This document shows, piece by piece, positions 9,530-17,276 of a stretch of DNA of 64,000 nt. The stretch is from Geodermatophilaceae bacterium URHB0062 (GTDB lineage Bacteria > Actinomycetota > Actinomycetes > Mycobacteriales > Geodermatophilaceae), in contig KK211086.1 of the NCBI GenBank assembly GCA_000620185.1, positions 779,331 through 843,330 on the forward strand, given 5' to 3'. Every line of letters begins with the position of its first letter. Position 1 is the first letter of the stretch. Under the pieces are notes generated by a model. The model made no database searches and was not told where the DNA came from. It worked only from the letters and a program-made list of their open reading frames with translations. The position numbers and the translations under genes were made by a program.

Positions 9530-10630
9530 ATGTCCGAGCCCACCGTCGCCCCCGCTCCCGCTTCCAGGGCAGCCGTCCTGTCGTCCACGCCCCTGCCGCG
9601 CCCGGGAGCGCTCCTGCCGCCGTGGCCCGGCGAGGACGTCGCCGTGCACGGCGGCGATGTGTTCGTCCGGTTCACGCCGTGGACCGGTCCGGTCGAGGAC
9701 GGCAGCGACGTCGAGGACGCCGGGGGCGAGGAGCGCGACGCGCCGCACGAGCGGGCGCTCTACGTGCACGGCCTCGGGGGCGCCTCCACGAACTGGACGG
9801 ACCTGGCCGCCCTGCTCGCCGTCCGCTTGGACGGCTGGGCGATCGACCTGCCCGGCTTCGGGCGGTCGCAGCCACCCCCGTCGGGGCGGTACTCGATCCG
9901 CGGGCACGTGCGGGCGGTCGTCGACGTCCTGGAGCACATCCGGAACCTGCCCGGCGATGCCCAGGGCCGGCCGGTGCACCTGCTCGGCAACTCGCTCGGC
10001 GGTCTCGTCAGCGTGCTGGTCGCGTCCCGCCGTCCCGACCTCGTCGCGTCCCTCACGCTGATCTCCCCGGCCATGCCGGTCTACCGGGTGCCCCCGGCGT
10101 TCAGCCGGCTGCTCCTCCTGCTGCTGGTGCCGGGCGTCCCGACCCTGGCCGAGCGGCGGCTGGCCGGGATCACGCCCGAGGAGAGCGTGCGCACGATGAT
10201 CCGGATGTGCTTCGGCGACCCGTCGCGCGTGCCGCGGGAACGCATCGAGCAGTCGGTGCAGGAGACGAGGGAGCGGGCCGAGCAGCCGTGGGCCGACCGG
10301 GCGCTCACCCGCAGCATGCGTGGACTCATCACCTCCTACCTCCGGGTCGGCGCGGCCAACGCCTGGCGGGGCGCCCGCGCGCTGCGCACGCCCACGCTCG
10401 TCGTCTGGGGCAGCAAGGACCGGCTGGTCGATCCCGCGCTGGCACCCCGGCTGGCCGCCGCCGTCCCGGACGCCCGCCTGCTGGTTCTCGATGGCGTCGG
10501 GCACGTCGCGATGCTCGAGGCACCCGAGCCCACGGCGCGCGCCGTGCTCGGGATGCTCGAGGAGCAGCCGGCCGACGTGGACGCCGAAGCCGGCGCCGAT
10601 GCCGATGCGGTCGACGCGGACGTCGCCTGA
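9530..10630 (+). CDS. alpha/beta hydrolase
   Basis: A 366-aa alpha/beta-hydrolase. The oxyanion region is LYVHGLGGASTNWTDLA, the nucleophile elbow GNSLGG (Ser about residue 165), the acid residue probably in VVWGSKDRLVDP, and the His in DGVGHVAMLEAPE. The C-terminal 25 residues are an acidic Ala/Asp tail (DVDAEAGADADAVDADVA) beyond the fold. It is divergently arranged with the TetR gene, so it may be regulated by it. The substrate is unknown; the MhpC/BphD-like pattern only indicates C-C or ester hydrolysis chemistry in general. Confidence 0.85.
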   Translation: MSEPTVAPAPASRAAVLSSTPLPRPGALLPPWPGEDVAVHGGDVFVRFTPWTGPVEDGSDVEDAGGEERDAPHERALYVHGLGGASTNWTDLAALLAVRLDGWAIDLPGFGRSQPPPSGRYSIRGHVRAVVDVLEHIRNLPGDAQGRPVHLLGNSLGGLVSVLVASRRPDLVASLTLISPAMPVYRVPPAFSRLLLLLLVPGVPTLAERRLAGITPEESVRTMIRMCFGDPSRVPRERIEQSVQETRERAEQPWADRALTRSMRGLITSYLRVGAANAWRGARALRTPTLVVWGSKDRLVDPALAPRLAAAVPDARLLVLDGVGHVAMLEAPEPTARAVLGMLEEQPADVDAEAGADADAVDADVA

Positions 10631-10729
10631 GGCAGACGTGCCGAGGTGTCCCTGCCTGAGGCAGCCACACGCTGTCGCGTGAGACGCTGGCGCGCTGAAG
10701 CCATCCGGACGAGAAGCGGGAGGCGGCCA

Positions 10730-11689
10730 GTGGGTGCACGCCCAGCCGACGGCCGGTCCGTCAGCGTGCGCTCCGACGGCCGGGCGCGTCCGCCCGCGTC
10801 CCGCGCTCCCGCTGGATCCGGACCGCTCGTCGCCCGTCGCGACCTCGACGCCTCTGCGGCGTACCGGACGCCGGACCCCCGGTACGCGGGCCGGGAGCCC
10901 CGCGGACGTGTGCGCCGGTTCGTGCACCGGTACGGCTGGCGCGCCTACGCCGTCCCCCTGCTCACCGTCGCCACTGTGGTGACCCTCGGCGACCTCGCCG
11001 CAAACGGTGCCGGGGCCCAGCCCACTCCGGTGGCCTCGACGTCGCCGTCCTCCTCCGCCCCGGCGGAGGCCTCGGTGCCGGTCGCGGAGGGGGAGGGGGT
11101 GCCGGACGCCGCCGAGAGGGCGGCCGCCGCCCCCGCGCGCGCCGAGAACTACGTGGAGAAGGGCGCCGGATCGGTCTCCGTCGTCGACGTGACCTCACCG
11201 GTCTACGGCACCGGACCGCTGAAGCGCTTCGTCGTCGAGATCGAGGACGGCATCCGGGTCGACGGGCCGGCCTTCGCCGAGGCGGTTCGCGGCACCCTCG
11301 CCGACCCTCGCTCCTGGGGCCACGGCGGCCGGATGTCGTTCCAGCAGGTCGGCTCCACCGCCGCGGCAGCCCACCAGTACGACTTCAAGGTGACCCTCAT
11401 CAGCCCCGGCAACATGGAGCGGTACTGCCCGGGCGTGGGCACCGGCGGCTACACCTCCTGCCGGTACGGCGAACGGGCGGTCATCAACCTGGCCCGCTGG
11501 GCGACCGCCGTCCCGGACTACGCCGGCGACATCGCCACCTACCGGCACTACGTCATCAACCACGAGGTCGGGCACGCGCTCGGCAACGGGCACCAGCAGT
11601 GCCCGGCGCCGGGAGCGGTCGCCCCGGTGATGCAGCAGCAGACCCTCGGCCTGCGGGGCTGCGTCAAGAACGCGTGGCCATATCCCTAG
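10730..11689 (+). CDS. DUF3152 membrane-anchored zincin-like protein
   Basis: A 319-aa protein with a cytoplasmic Arg-rich N-terminus, one membrane segment (YAVPLLTVATVVTLGDLAA), a low-complexity linker and a C-terminal DUF3152 domain. The domain has the metzincin-type zinc site HEVGHALGNGH and a downstream VMQQQ that could be the Met-turn. Catalytic Glu and three His are all present, so an extracytoplasmic metalloprotease is plausible. It holds the Rv3207c position of the conserved block. GTG 10730 was chosen for GGAGG 6 nt upstream; the frame stays open to 10646 without a ribosome site. Confidence 0.85.
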   Translation: MGARPADGRSVSVRSDGRARPPASRAPAGSGPLVARRDLDASAAYRTPDPRYAGREPRGRVRRFVHRYGWRAYAVPLLTVATVVTLGDLAANGAGAQPTPVASTSPSSSAPAEASVPVAEGEGVPDAAERAAAAPARAENYVEKGAGSVSVVDVTSPVYGTGPLKRFVVEIEDGIRVDGPAFAEAVRGTLADPRSWGHGGRMSFQQVGSTAAAAHQYDFKVTLISPGNMERYCPGVGTGGYTSCRYGERAVINLARWATAVPDYAGDIATYRHYVINHEVGHALGNGHQQCPAPGAVAPVMQQQTLGLRGCVKNAWPYP

Positions 11690-11780
11690 GTCGCTTGCGC
11701 TCCCACCGCGGCCAGGTGCCCACGCACTCTGCGTTGAGCCGTTGCCGCGCTCCGCTCGGGGAGGCTCCGCCTCCCGCTCT

Positions 11781-11935
11781 CGGAACGCGCCTCGCGGGGC
11801 GGCTCCCGCGTTCCCGGCGGGGACCCTCCGGGCCCCACACCGGGAACGCGCCTCGCGGGGCGGCTTCCCGTGGTCCCGGCGGGAGGAGCCTTCGGCCCCT
11901 CACACCGGGACCACCCGCGGGGGCGGCTTTCGCCG
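11781..11935. repeat. degenerate tandem repeat, about 2.5 units of 60-65 bp, in a 361-bp intergenic region
   Basis: Copy 1 starts CGGAACGCGCCTCGCGGGGC at 11781, copy 2 repeats it (CGGGAACGCGCCTCGCGGGG) at 11841, and a partial diverged copy starts at 11906 (CGGGACCACCCGCGGGGGCG). Each unit is GC-rich and ends in a CCCCACAC/CCTCACAC-type junction. Around it, 11690-11780 and 11936-12050 hold no gene. A TAGGTT box at 11982-11987 may be the -10 of the ABC operon, and GGAGG before 12051 is its ribosome site. Confidence 0.65.
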
Positions 11936-12050
11936 TTCCTCGCGATAGTCCGGGCACCTTCCGTCGGTGATCGGGCGGGGCTAGGTTGCGGGATGGTGTG
12001 CCGGGAAGCCTGGTCGGCAGTCGAGTTCCCGGCTGCCTCGGAGGCTTCGC

Positions 12051-12980
12051 ATGACCGCCATCGCCCACTCCGCCGACACCGACTCCGCGCCGGCCGTACG
12101 CACCCAGGGCCTCACGAAGCGGTTCCAGTCGACCCTCGCCGTCGATGACCTGACGCTCACGGTGCCGCGCGGTGAGATCTTCGGCTTCCTCGGTCCGAAC
12201 GGCGCCGGCAAGTCGACGACCATCCGCATGCTGCTCGGGCTGCTGCGCCCCACCGGCGGCTCGGCGGAGATCTTCGGGGTGCCGACCACCGACGTGGAGC
12301 GCGCCCACGAGCACCTCGCACACGTCCCCGCCGACGTCGCGCTGTGGCCGGGGTTCACCGGGCGCGAGTGCCTGGACCTGCTCGCCGGCATCGGGCCCGG
12401 CACGGACATCGCCTACCGCGACGAGTTGATCGCCCGCTTCGAACTCGATCCCCACAAACGGGCCCGTGCCTACTCGACCGGCAATCGGCAGAAGGTGGCC
12501 CTGGTCGCGGCGTTCGCCACCCGGGCGCCACTGCTCGTGCTGGACGAGCCGACCAGCGGCCTGGACCCCCTCATGGAGCGGGAGTTCCGCCGCTGCATCA
12601 CCGAGGCGGCCGAGCGTGGGCAGACGGTCTTCCTCAGCTCGCACCAGCTGGCCGAGGTCGAGGCGGTCTGCTCGCGGGTCGGCATCCTCCGCGCCGGCCG
12701 GCTGGTCGAGGTGGCGGGCCTCGACGATCTGCGCAGGCTGCGCCGCACCGAGGTCGTCGTTGAGCTCGCCCGGCCCGCGCCCGCGCTGGAACGCGTGGCC
12801 GAGTTGCCCGGGGTCGCCGACGTGCGGTGGAGCTCGACACTCGAGCTCACGCTCGCGCTTACCGGCCCGCCCGGACCGGTGCTGCGGGCCCTCGGTGAAG
12901 CCGACGTCGTCCGACTCGACATGCGCGAGCCGTCGCTGGAGGAGATCTTCCTCGACTACTACGGGCAGGCGGCGGCGTGA
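12051..12980 (+). CDS. ABC transporter ATP-binding protein
   Basis: A 309-aa ABC ATPase. Walker A is GPNGAGKST at about residue 48. The signature is a variant (YSTGNRQKVALVAAF in place of LSGGQ). Walker B plus D-loop is LLVLDEPTSGLDPL and the H-loop is SSHQLAEVEAV. The C-terminal 80 residues form the accessory domain seen in DrrA/antibiotic-type exporters. The SD GGAGG is well placed. The next gene (permease) starts in a 4-nt overlap, so the two form an exporter unit. The direction (efflux) is inferred from the family; the cargo is unknown. Confidence 0.93.
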   Translation: MTAIAHSADTDSAPAVRTQGLTKRFQSTLAVDDLTLTVPRGEIFGFLGPNGAGKSTTIRMLLGLLRPTGGSAEIFGVPTTDVERAHEHLAHVPADVALWPGFTGRECLDLLAGIGPGTDIAYRDELIARFELDPHKRARAYSTGNRQKVALVAAFATRAPLLVLDEPTSGLDPLMEREFRRCITEAAERGQTVFLSSHQLAEVEAVCSRVGILRAGRLVEVAGLDDLRRLRRTEVVVELARPAPALERVAELPGVADVRWSSTLELTLALTGPPGPVLRALGEADVVRLDMREPSLEEIFLDYYGQAAA

Positions 12981-14620
12981 CCACGCGGACGGCGCCCCCC
13001 GCGGCGCCGGGGACCGATCGACCGGCCCTGCCCCCGCACCCCGGGACGACGGTCGGCCGTGGGCTGGTCCGTCAGCTGCGCCGGGGGACGGTCGTCGTCG
13101 CGCTGATCTCCGGCGGGCTGGCCGCGTTCGTGGCGCAGGAGTACGAGCGCACCTTCAGCGGCGCGTTGGGCGTGAGCTCGCTCACGGCGCTGGCGGAGAA
13201 CCCGGCGATCCGGACGCTGTTCGGGCCGCCGGTCGCCCTCGACGATCCCGGTGGCTTCACGGTCTGGCGCACCGGCACCGTCGTGGCCGTCCTCGCCGGG
13301 ATCTGGGGCGCGCTGGCCGGCACCCGCATCACCCGTGGCGAGGAGGACGCGGGCCGCACGGAGCTGCTGCTGTCCGGGCGGGTCCGGCTGGCCACGCTGG
13401 TCCGGCGGTCACTCGCCGTCCTGTTCGGCGCCGGTGCCGTCGTCGGTGCCGCCGTCGTGGTCGGCATGCTGTTGGCCGGCACCGCGCCCGCCGGCTCGCT
13501 GCTCTTCGGAACGCTCATCGGCGGGACCACCATGACCGGTGCCGCGCTCGGCGTGCTGGGCGGGCAGGTGCTCCCCGAGCGCCGCGCCGCCTCGGGTCTG
13601 GCGGTGGGCCTGCTGCTCGCCGGCCTGCTGGCCCGCATGGTCGGCGACGGCGTCGCCGCGCTGTCCTGGCTGCGGTGGCTGAGCCCCTTCGGGCTGATCG
13701 GCCGCGCGGCGCCGTACGCGGAGAACCGCTGGGGCCCGGTCCTGGTCCTCGTCCTCGAGATCGCTGTCCTCGCCGTCCTCGCCGCGGCGGCGGCCGAGGG
13801 TCGCGACGTCGGGAGTGGTCGCTGGCGGGGCCGCGAGCGCGGTCGCACGCCCAGCCGGCTGCTGCGGTCGCTGCCCGGCCTGGCCGTGCACCGGACCCGC
13901 CGCGCGACGGTCACCTGGTCCGCCGGCGTGGGCGCCTACTTCCTGCTGATCGGGCTGCTCGCCTCGGCGATGCTGCAGTTCCTGCGCGACAACCCGGTCT
14001 TCGCGCAGATGGCCGCGACCGCGGGCTTCGCCCGCCTGGCGACCGTGCAGGGCTACGCCGCCTCGCTGTTCTCGCTGCTCGCCGTCCCCGTCGGTGCCTA
14101 TGCCGCCGGCCGCGTGGCGGCGCTGATGGCGGACGAGACGGCGTCCCGTCTGACCCTGGTCTACTCCCGCCCGGTCGGGCGGGTGCGGTGGGCGACCTGG
14201 GAGGCCGTGGCCGTGGCGGCCGGCACGGTCGTCGTCACCGCGGTCGCCGGCCTGACCACCTGGATCGGGGCCACGTGGGTGCACGCGGGGCTGGGGCCCG
14301 GCGAGGCGCTCCGGGGGGCGCTGACCGCCGTCCCCGTCGCCCTGCTCTGCCTCGGCGCGGCGATGCTCGCGCTCGGCTGGCTGCCGTCGGCCGTGCTCGC
14401 CGTCGGCGTGCTGCCGGCGGCGGGGGGCTATCTGCTCCTGGTGCTGGCCGAGAGCTTCGGCTGGCCCTCCTGGCTGCGGGGGCTCTCGCCGTTCGCTCAC
14501 CTGGCCGCCGTCCCCGCGGAGCCGGTGGACGTCGTCGGTGCGCTCGGCATGGTTCTCGTGGCCCTGCTCCTCGCCGCCGTCGGGCTCGTGGGTTACGCCC
14601 GCAGGGACCTTCGCGGCTGA
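12977..14620 (+). CDS. ABC exporter permease (polyketide-antibiotic exporter type)
   Basis: A 547-aa integral membrane protein with about 12 hydrophobic segments in two halves, for example VVVALISGGLAAFVA, TVVAVLAGIWGALAG, AAVVVGMLLAGT, ILVLAGL-type stretches, ALMADETASRLTLVYSRPVGRVRW between the halves, and PVALLCLGAAMLALGWLPSA near the end. The layout matches the large single-chain permeases annotated as exporters of polyketide antibiotics. GTG overlaps the ATPase stop (GTGA). No biosynthetic gene cluster surrounds it, so it is more likely a defence or housekeeping exporter. Confidence 0.85.
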   Translation: MTTRTAPPAAPGTDRPALPPHPGTTVGRGLVRQLRRGTVVVALISGGLAAFVAQEYERTFSGALGVSSLTALAENPAIRTLFGPPVALDDPGGFTVWRTGTVVAVLAGIWGALAGTRITRGEEDAGRTELLLSGRVRLATLVRRSLAVLFGAGAVVGAAVVVGMLLAGTAPAGSLLFGTLIGGTTMTGAALGVLGGQVLPERRAASGLAVGLLLAGLLARMVGDGVAALSWLRWLSPFGLIGRAAPYAENRWGPVLVLVLEIAVLAVLAAAAAEGRDVGSGRWRGRERGRTPSRLLRSLPGLAVHRTRRATVTWSAGVGAYFLLIGLLASAMLQFLRDNPVFAQMAATAGFARLATVQGYAASLFSLLAVPVGAYAAGRVAALMADETASRLTLVYSRPVGRVRWATWEAVAVAAGTVVVTAVAGLTTWIGATWVHAGLGPGEALRGALTAVPVALLCLGAAMLALGWLPSAVLAVGVLPAAGGYLLLVLAESFGWPSWLRGLSPFAHLAAVPAEPVDVVGALGMVLVALLLAAVGLVGYARRDLRG

Positions 14621-14623
14621 GGG

Positions 14624-14647
14624 AACAGCGGGCCGTGCCACGCTGTT
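14624..14647 (+). terminator. possible terminator after the ABC operon
   Basis: AACAGCG pairs with CGCTGTT across a 10-nt GC-rich loop, followed by GTT, starting 4 nt after the permease stop. The stem is short and the U tract poor, so this is only suggestive. Confidence 0.35.
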
Positions 14648-14703
14648 GTTCGCACGAACGCCGGCCCCGAGGGGCCGCTGTCCGCTGACATGAGGAGCAA
14701 GAC

Positions 14704-15864
14704 GTGTCCCTGCCACCCCTGGTGGAGCCCGCCGCCGACCTCTCCATCGAGGAGGTCCGCCGGTACAGCCGCCACCTGATCATCCCGGACGTCGGCATGG
14801 ACGGGCAGAAGCGGCTGAAGAACGCCAAGGTGCTCGCCGTCGGCGCCGGCGGTCTCGGCTCGCCGGTGCTCATGTACCTGGCCGCGGCCGGGGTCGGCAC
14901 GCTCGGCATCGTCGAGTTCGACACGGTCGACGAGTCGAACCTGCAGCGCCAGATCATCCACGGGCAGTCCGACGTCGGCCGGTCCAAGGCCGAGAGCGCG
15001 CGCGACTCCATCAAGGAGATCAACCCGCTGATCGACGTCCGGCTGCACGAGACGCGGCTCGACAGCTCGAACGTGCTGGAGATCTTCGCCGACTACGACC
15101 TCATCGTCGACGGCACCGACAACTTCGCCACGCGCTACCTGGTCAACGACGCGTGCGTGCTGCTGAACAAGCCCTACGTCTGGGGTTCGATCTACCGGTT
15201 CGACGGCCAGGTCTCGGTCTTCTGGAACGAGCACGGCCCGAACTACCGCGACCTCTACCCGGTGCCCCCGCCGCCCGGCATGGTCCCGAGCTGCGCCGAG
15301 GGCGGCGTGCTCGGCGTCCTCTGCGCCACGATCGGCGCGATCCAGGCCACCGAGGCGGTCAAGCTGATCACCGGCATCGGCGACACGCTGCTCGGCCGGC
15401 TGATGGTCTACGACGCCCTGGAGATGACCTTCCGCACGATCAAGGTGCGCAAGGACCCCGAGGCCGAGCCGATCAAGGAGCTCATCGACTACGAGGCGTT
15501 CTGCGGCGTCGTCTCGGTCGAGGCCCAGGAGGCGGCCGCCGGCTCGACGATCACCGTCGACGAGCTCAAGGACATGATGGACGCCGGCAAGGACTTCGAG
15601 CTGATCGACGTCCGCGAGCCCAACGAGTACGAGATCGTGTCGATCCCCGGCGCGAGGCTCATCCCCAAGGACGAGATCCTGTCCGGCCGGGCGCTGGCGG
15701 AGCTGCCGAACGACAAGCCGATCGTGCTGCACTGCAAGACCGGCGTCCGCTCCGCCGAGGTGCTGGCCGCGGTCAAGAACGCCGGCTTCAAGGACGCCGT
15801 GCACGTCCAGGGCGGCGTGACGGCGTGGGCCACGCGGATCGACAAGACCCTGCCGACCTACTGA
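14704..15864 (+). CDS. moeZ: adenylyltransferase/sulfurtransferase MoeZ
   Basis: A 386-aa two-domain enzyme. The N-terminal ThiF/MoeB-type E1 domain has GAGGLGSP, an NLQRQ segment and VDGTDNFATRY; the C-terminal rhodanese domain has active-site Cys in HCKTGVRS (about residue 341). Such proteins adenylate the C-terminal Gly-Gly of small sulfur carriers and then load sulfur, for molybdopterin, thiocarboxylate-dependent cysteine or other sulfur pathways. The MoeB/ThiF zinc cysteines are not all present (only YEAFCG is seen), as I recall for MoeZ. It is at the Rv3206c position. SD is AGGAGC before GTG. A dispersed repeat directly follows the stop. Confidence 0.92.
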   Translation: MSLPPLVEPAADLSIEEVRRYSRHLIIPDVGMDGQKRLKNAKVLAVGAGGLGSPVLMYLAAAGVGTLGIVEFDTVDESNLQRQIIHGQSDVGRSKAESARDSIKEINPLIDVRLHETRLDSSNVLEIFADYDLIVDGTDNFATRYLVNDACVLLNKPYVWGSIYRFDGQVSVFWNEHGPNYRDLYPVPPPPGMVPSCAEGGVLGVLCATIGAIQATEAVKLITGIGDTLLGRLMVYDALEMTFRTIKVRKDPEAEPIKELIDYEAFCGVVSVEAQEAAAGSTITVDELKDMMDAGKDFELIDVREPNEYEIVSIPGARLIPKDEILSGRALAELPNDKPIVLHCKTGVRSAEVLAAVKNAGFKDAVHVQGGVTAWATRIDKTLPTY

Positions 15865-15926
15865 GAAAGGACCACCCTTCCCCCACGCCTCGCAGGCTCG
15901 GCGCGGGACTCTGAAGGGCGGCCGCT
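15865..15926 (+). repeat. dispersed palindromic repeat, copy 1
   Basis: Begins GAAAGGACC directly after the moeZ stop, has the core CTCGCAGGCTCG, and closes with GAAGGGCGGCC so that CCCTTC and GAAGGG pair. It shares layout and sequence with copies near 20.5, 35.2 and 44.2 kb. It probably acts as the moeZ transcript end. Confidence 0.7.
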
Positions 15927-15940
15927 CCACAACGTCACCT

Positions 15941-15983
15941 GGGCCCGGTTCGTTTCCCCGCTTCGGGGAGCGGGCCGGGCCCT
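15941..15983. other. two-tier hairpin upstream of the TIGR03086 gene
   Basis: An outer stem GGGCCCGG/CCGGGCCC encloses an inner stem TCCCCG-CTT-CGGGGA. It lies between moeZ and the next gene, close enough to the latter's start to be either a terminator of moeZ or a 5'-leader structure. No riboswitch class was recognised. Confidence 0.45.
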
Positions 15984-16002
15984 CGGCATGTTGACTGGCG
16001 CC

Positions 16003-16584
16003 ATGGCCGACTTCTCGCCCGTGGAGCTCCTCGAACTCTTCCAGCGCGCGCAGGCGCAGTTCACCGATCGGGTGGACGCCGTGGCGCCGGACCAGTGGGA
16101 CGACGAGGCGCTCCCCGGCTGGACCGTCGCCGACCTGGTCGCCCACCTGGTCTCCGAGCAGCTGTGGGTGCCACCGCTGCTGGCCGGCGAACCGGTGCTC
16201 GAGGGCCGGTTCCCGGAGGAGACCAGCGACCTGCTCGGCAGCGACCCGTTCACCGGCTGGGAGTCCGCGGCGGACAACGCGCTCTCGGCCTTCGCCGAGG
16301 ACGACGCCCTCGTCCGCACCGTGCACCTCTCGCGCGGCCCGACGCCGGCCACCCAGTACATCCAGGAGATGACGGCCGACCTGACCGTCCACGCCTGGGA
16401 CCTCGCTCGCGCCACGGACGGCGACACGGAACTGGACGGGGAACTGGTCACCGCCGCACTCGTCTTCGCGGAGCAGCTGCCGGAGGACGGCGTCCCCGGC
16501 CTGTTCGACCCGCCGCTCGACGTCTCGGCGGCCGCCGACCCGCAGACCCGGCTGCTCGCGCGCTTCGGTCGCAAGGCCACCTGA
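16003..16584 (+). CDS. TIGR03086-like metal-binding protein (maleylpyruvate-isomerase N-domain fold)
   Basis: A 193-aa four-helix DinB/MDMPI-type protein. Family features: an early helix (LLELFQRAQAQFTDRVDAV), GWTVADLVAHLV with the first putative metal His, and DLTVHAWDLARATDG with the second conserved His-x-W. Relatives are mycothiol-dependent enzymes or uncharacterised. ATG 16003 is preferred over the in-frame ATG 16003-15 because the protein family starts shortly before SPVELLELF; neither has a good SD. It sits at about the Rv3205c position (recalled) before the alkyltransferase-like gene. Confidence 0.75.
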   Translation: MADFSPVELLELFQRAQAQFTDRVDAVAPDQWDDEALPGWTVADLVAHLVSEQLWVPPLLAGEPVLEGRFPEETSDLLGSDPFTGWESAADNALSAFAEDDALVRTVHLSRGPTPATQYIQEMTADLTVHAWDLARATDGDTELDGELVTAALVFAEQLPEDGVPGLFDPPLDVSAAADPQTRLLARFGRKAT

Positions 16585-16637
16585 GCGGAGTGGGTCCCGT
16601 GCGGGTGACCGGCACGGATCCACTCCACAATGGCCGG

Positions 16638-16928
16638 GTGAGCGATCCCATCGACGTCGACGAGGCGGTGTTCGACGTCGTCGAGCGCATCCCGCCCGGC
16701 CGGGTGAGCAGCTACGGCGCGATCGGCCGGCTCGTCGGAGTGGGGCCGCGCCGCGTGGCACGGGCGCTGTCGTCGGGTGGCGGCGCGGTGCCCTGGTACC
16801 GGGTGCTGCGCGCCGACGGCTCGGCGGCCGAGCCGGTCCGCGTGCACCAGCTCGAGCTGCTGGCCGGTGAGGGGGTGCCGATCCGCAACGGCCGGGTGGA
16901 CATGGCAGCCGTCGCCTGGCCCGACTAG
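16638..16928 (+). CDS. alkyltransferase-like (ATL) protein, MGMT family without active-site Cys
   Basis: A 96-aa protein made only of the MGMT DNA-binding domain: PGRVSSYGAIGRLVGVGPRRVARAL (helix-turn-helix with the Arg finger region), then VPWYRVLRADGS. The place of the alkyl-acceptor Cys in PCHR of true O6-methylguanine methyltransferases is occupied by Trp here, the hallmark of ATL proteins. Known ATLs bind O6-alkylguanine and route it to nucleotide excision repair. The position matches the Rv3204 neighbourhood, just upstream of adnAB. GTG was chosen to match the usual start of the domain; no strong SD. Confidence 0.85.
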   Translation: MSDPIDVDEAVFDVVERIPPGRVSSYGAIGRLVGVGPRRVARALSSGGGAVPWYRVLRADGSAAEPVRVHQLELLAGEGVPIRNGRVDMAAVAWPD

Positions 16929-17045
16929 GGGTGCTGCGGGGGCGGATGCCCGGGGCGTGTTGCCGCGGCGTGTCCGGCTGCCTCGCGCGAACCAACTTCG
17001 GCGGAGCACCTTCAGGAGCCGGCCGTTCCTGCCGACCTGAGGGGC

Positions 17046-17210
17046 ATGAACACCATGGCGTGCAGGGCGGTGGCCCAGGCCGGGCTGGCCGCCGGGACGG
17101 CGTCGCTCGACGACGAGGCGGCGTGGCCGCTGCTCCTCGTCGCGGGCTGGCTCACGACGGCCGCGGACCTCGTCAAGGAGGCCGAGCTGCGGGAGTCCGC
17201 GCTCGCCTGA
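17046..17210 (+). CDS. small hypothetical protein (54 aa)
   Basis: ATG-initiated frame encoding MNTMACRAVAQAGLAAGT..., Ala/Leu-rich with an amphipathic central stretch (AAWPLLLVAGWLTTAADLVKEAEL) and an acidic-basic end. No SD beyond GAGGGG-like CTGAGGGGC. It lies between the ATL gene and adnA on the same strand. Codon third positions are strongly GC-biased, as in real genes here. No homologue recognised; it may not be expressed. Confidence 0.4.
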   Translation: MNTMACRAVAQAGLAAGTASLDDEAAWPLLLVAGWLTTAADLVKEAELRESALA

Positions 17211-17276
17211 GCCCGATCCCCTCCCACCGGTCCCACGCGTCCCGGAACTGTCGGCGCCTCGTGATTCCATCGAGGG

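Noticed and set aside
14646-14657. GTTCG-CA-CGAAC upstream of moeZ as a LexA/SOS box
   Set aside because: Actinobacterial SOS boxes have CGAAC first and GTTCG second with a 4-nt gap (CGAACnnnnGTTCG); here the order is reversed and the gap is 2 nt.
16638-16928. True O6-methylguanine-DNA methyltransferase
   Set aside because: The PCHR active-site Cys is replaced (VPWYRV), so no alkyl transfer is possible; it is an ATL protein.
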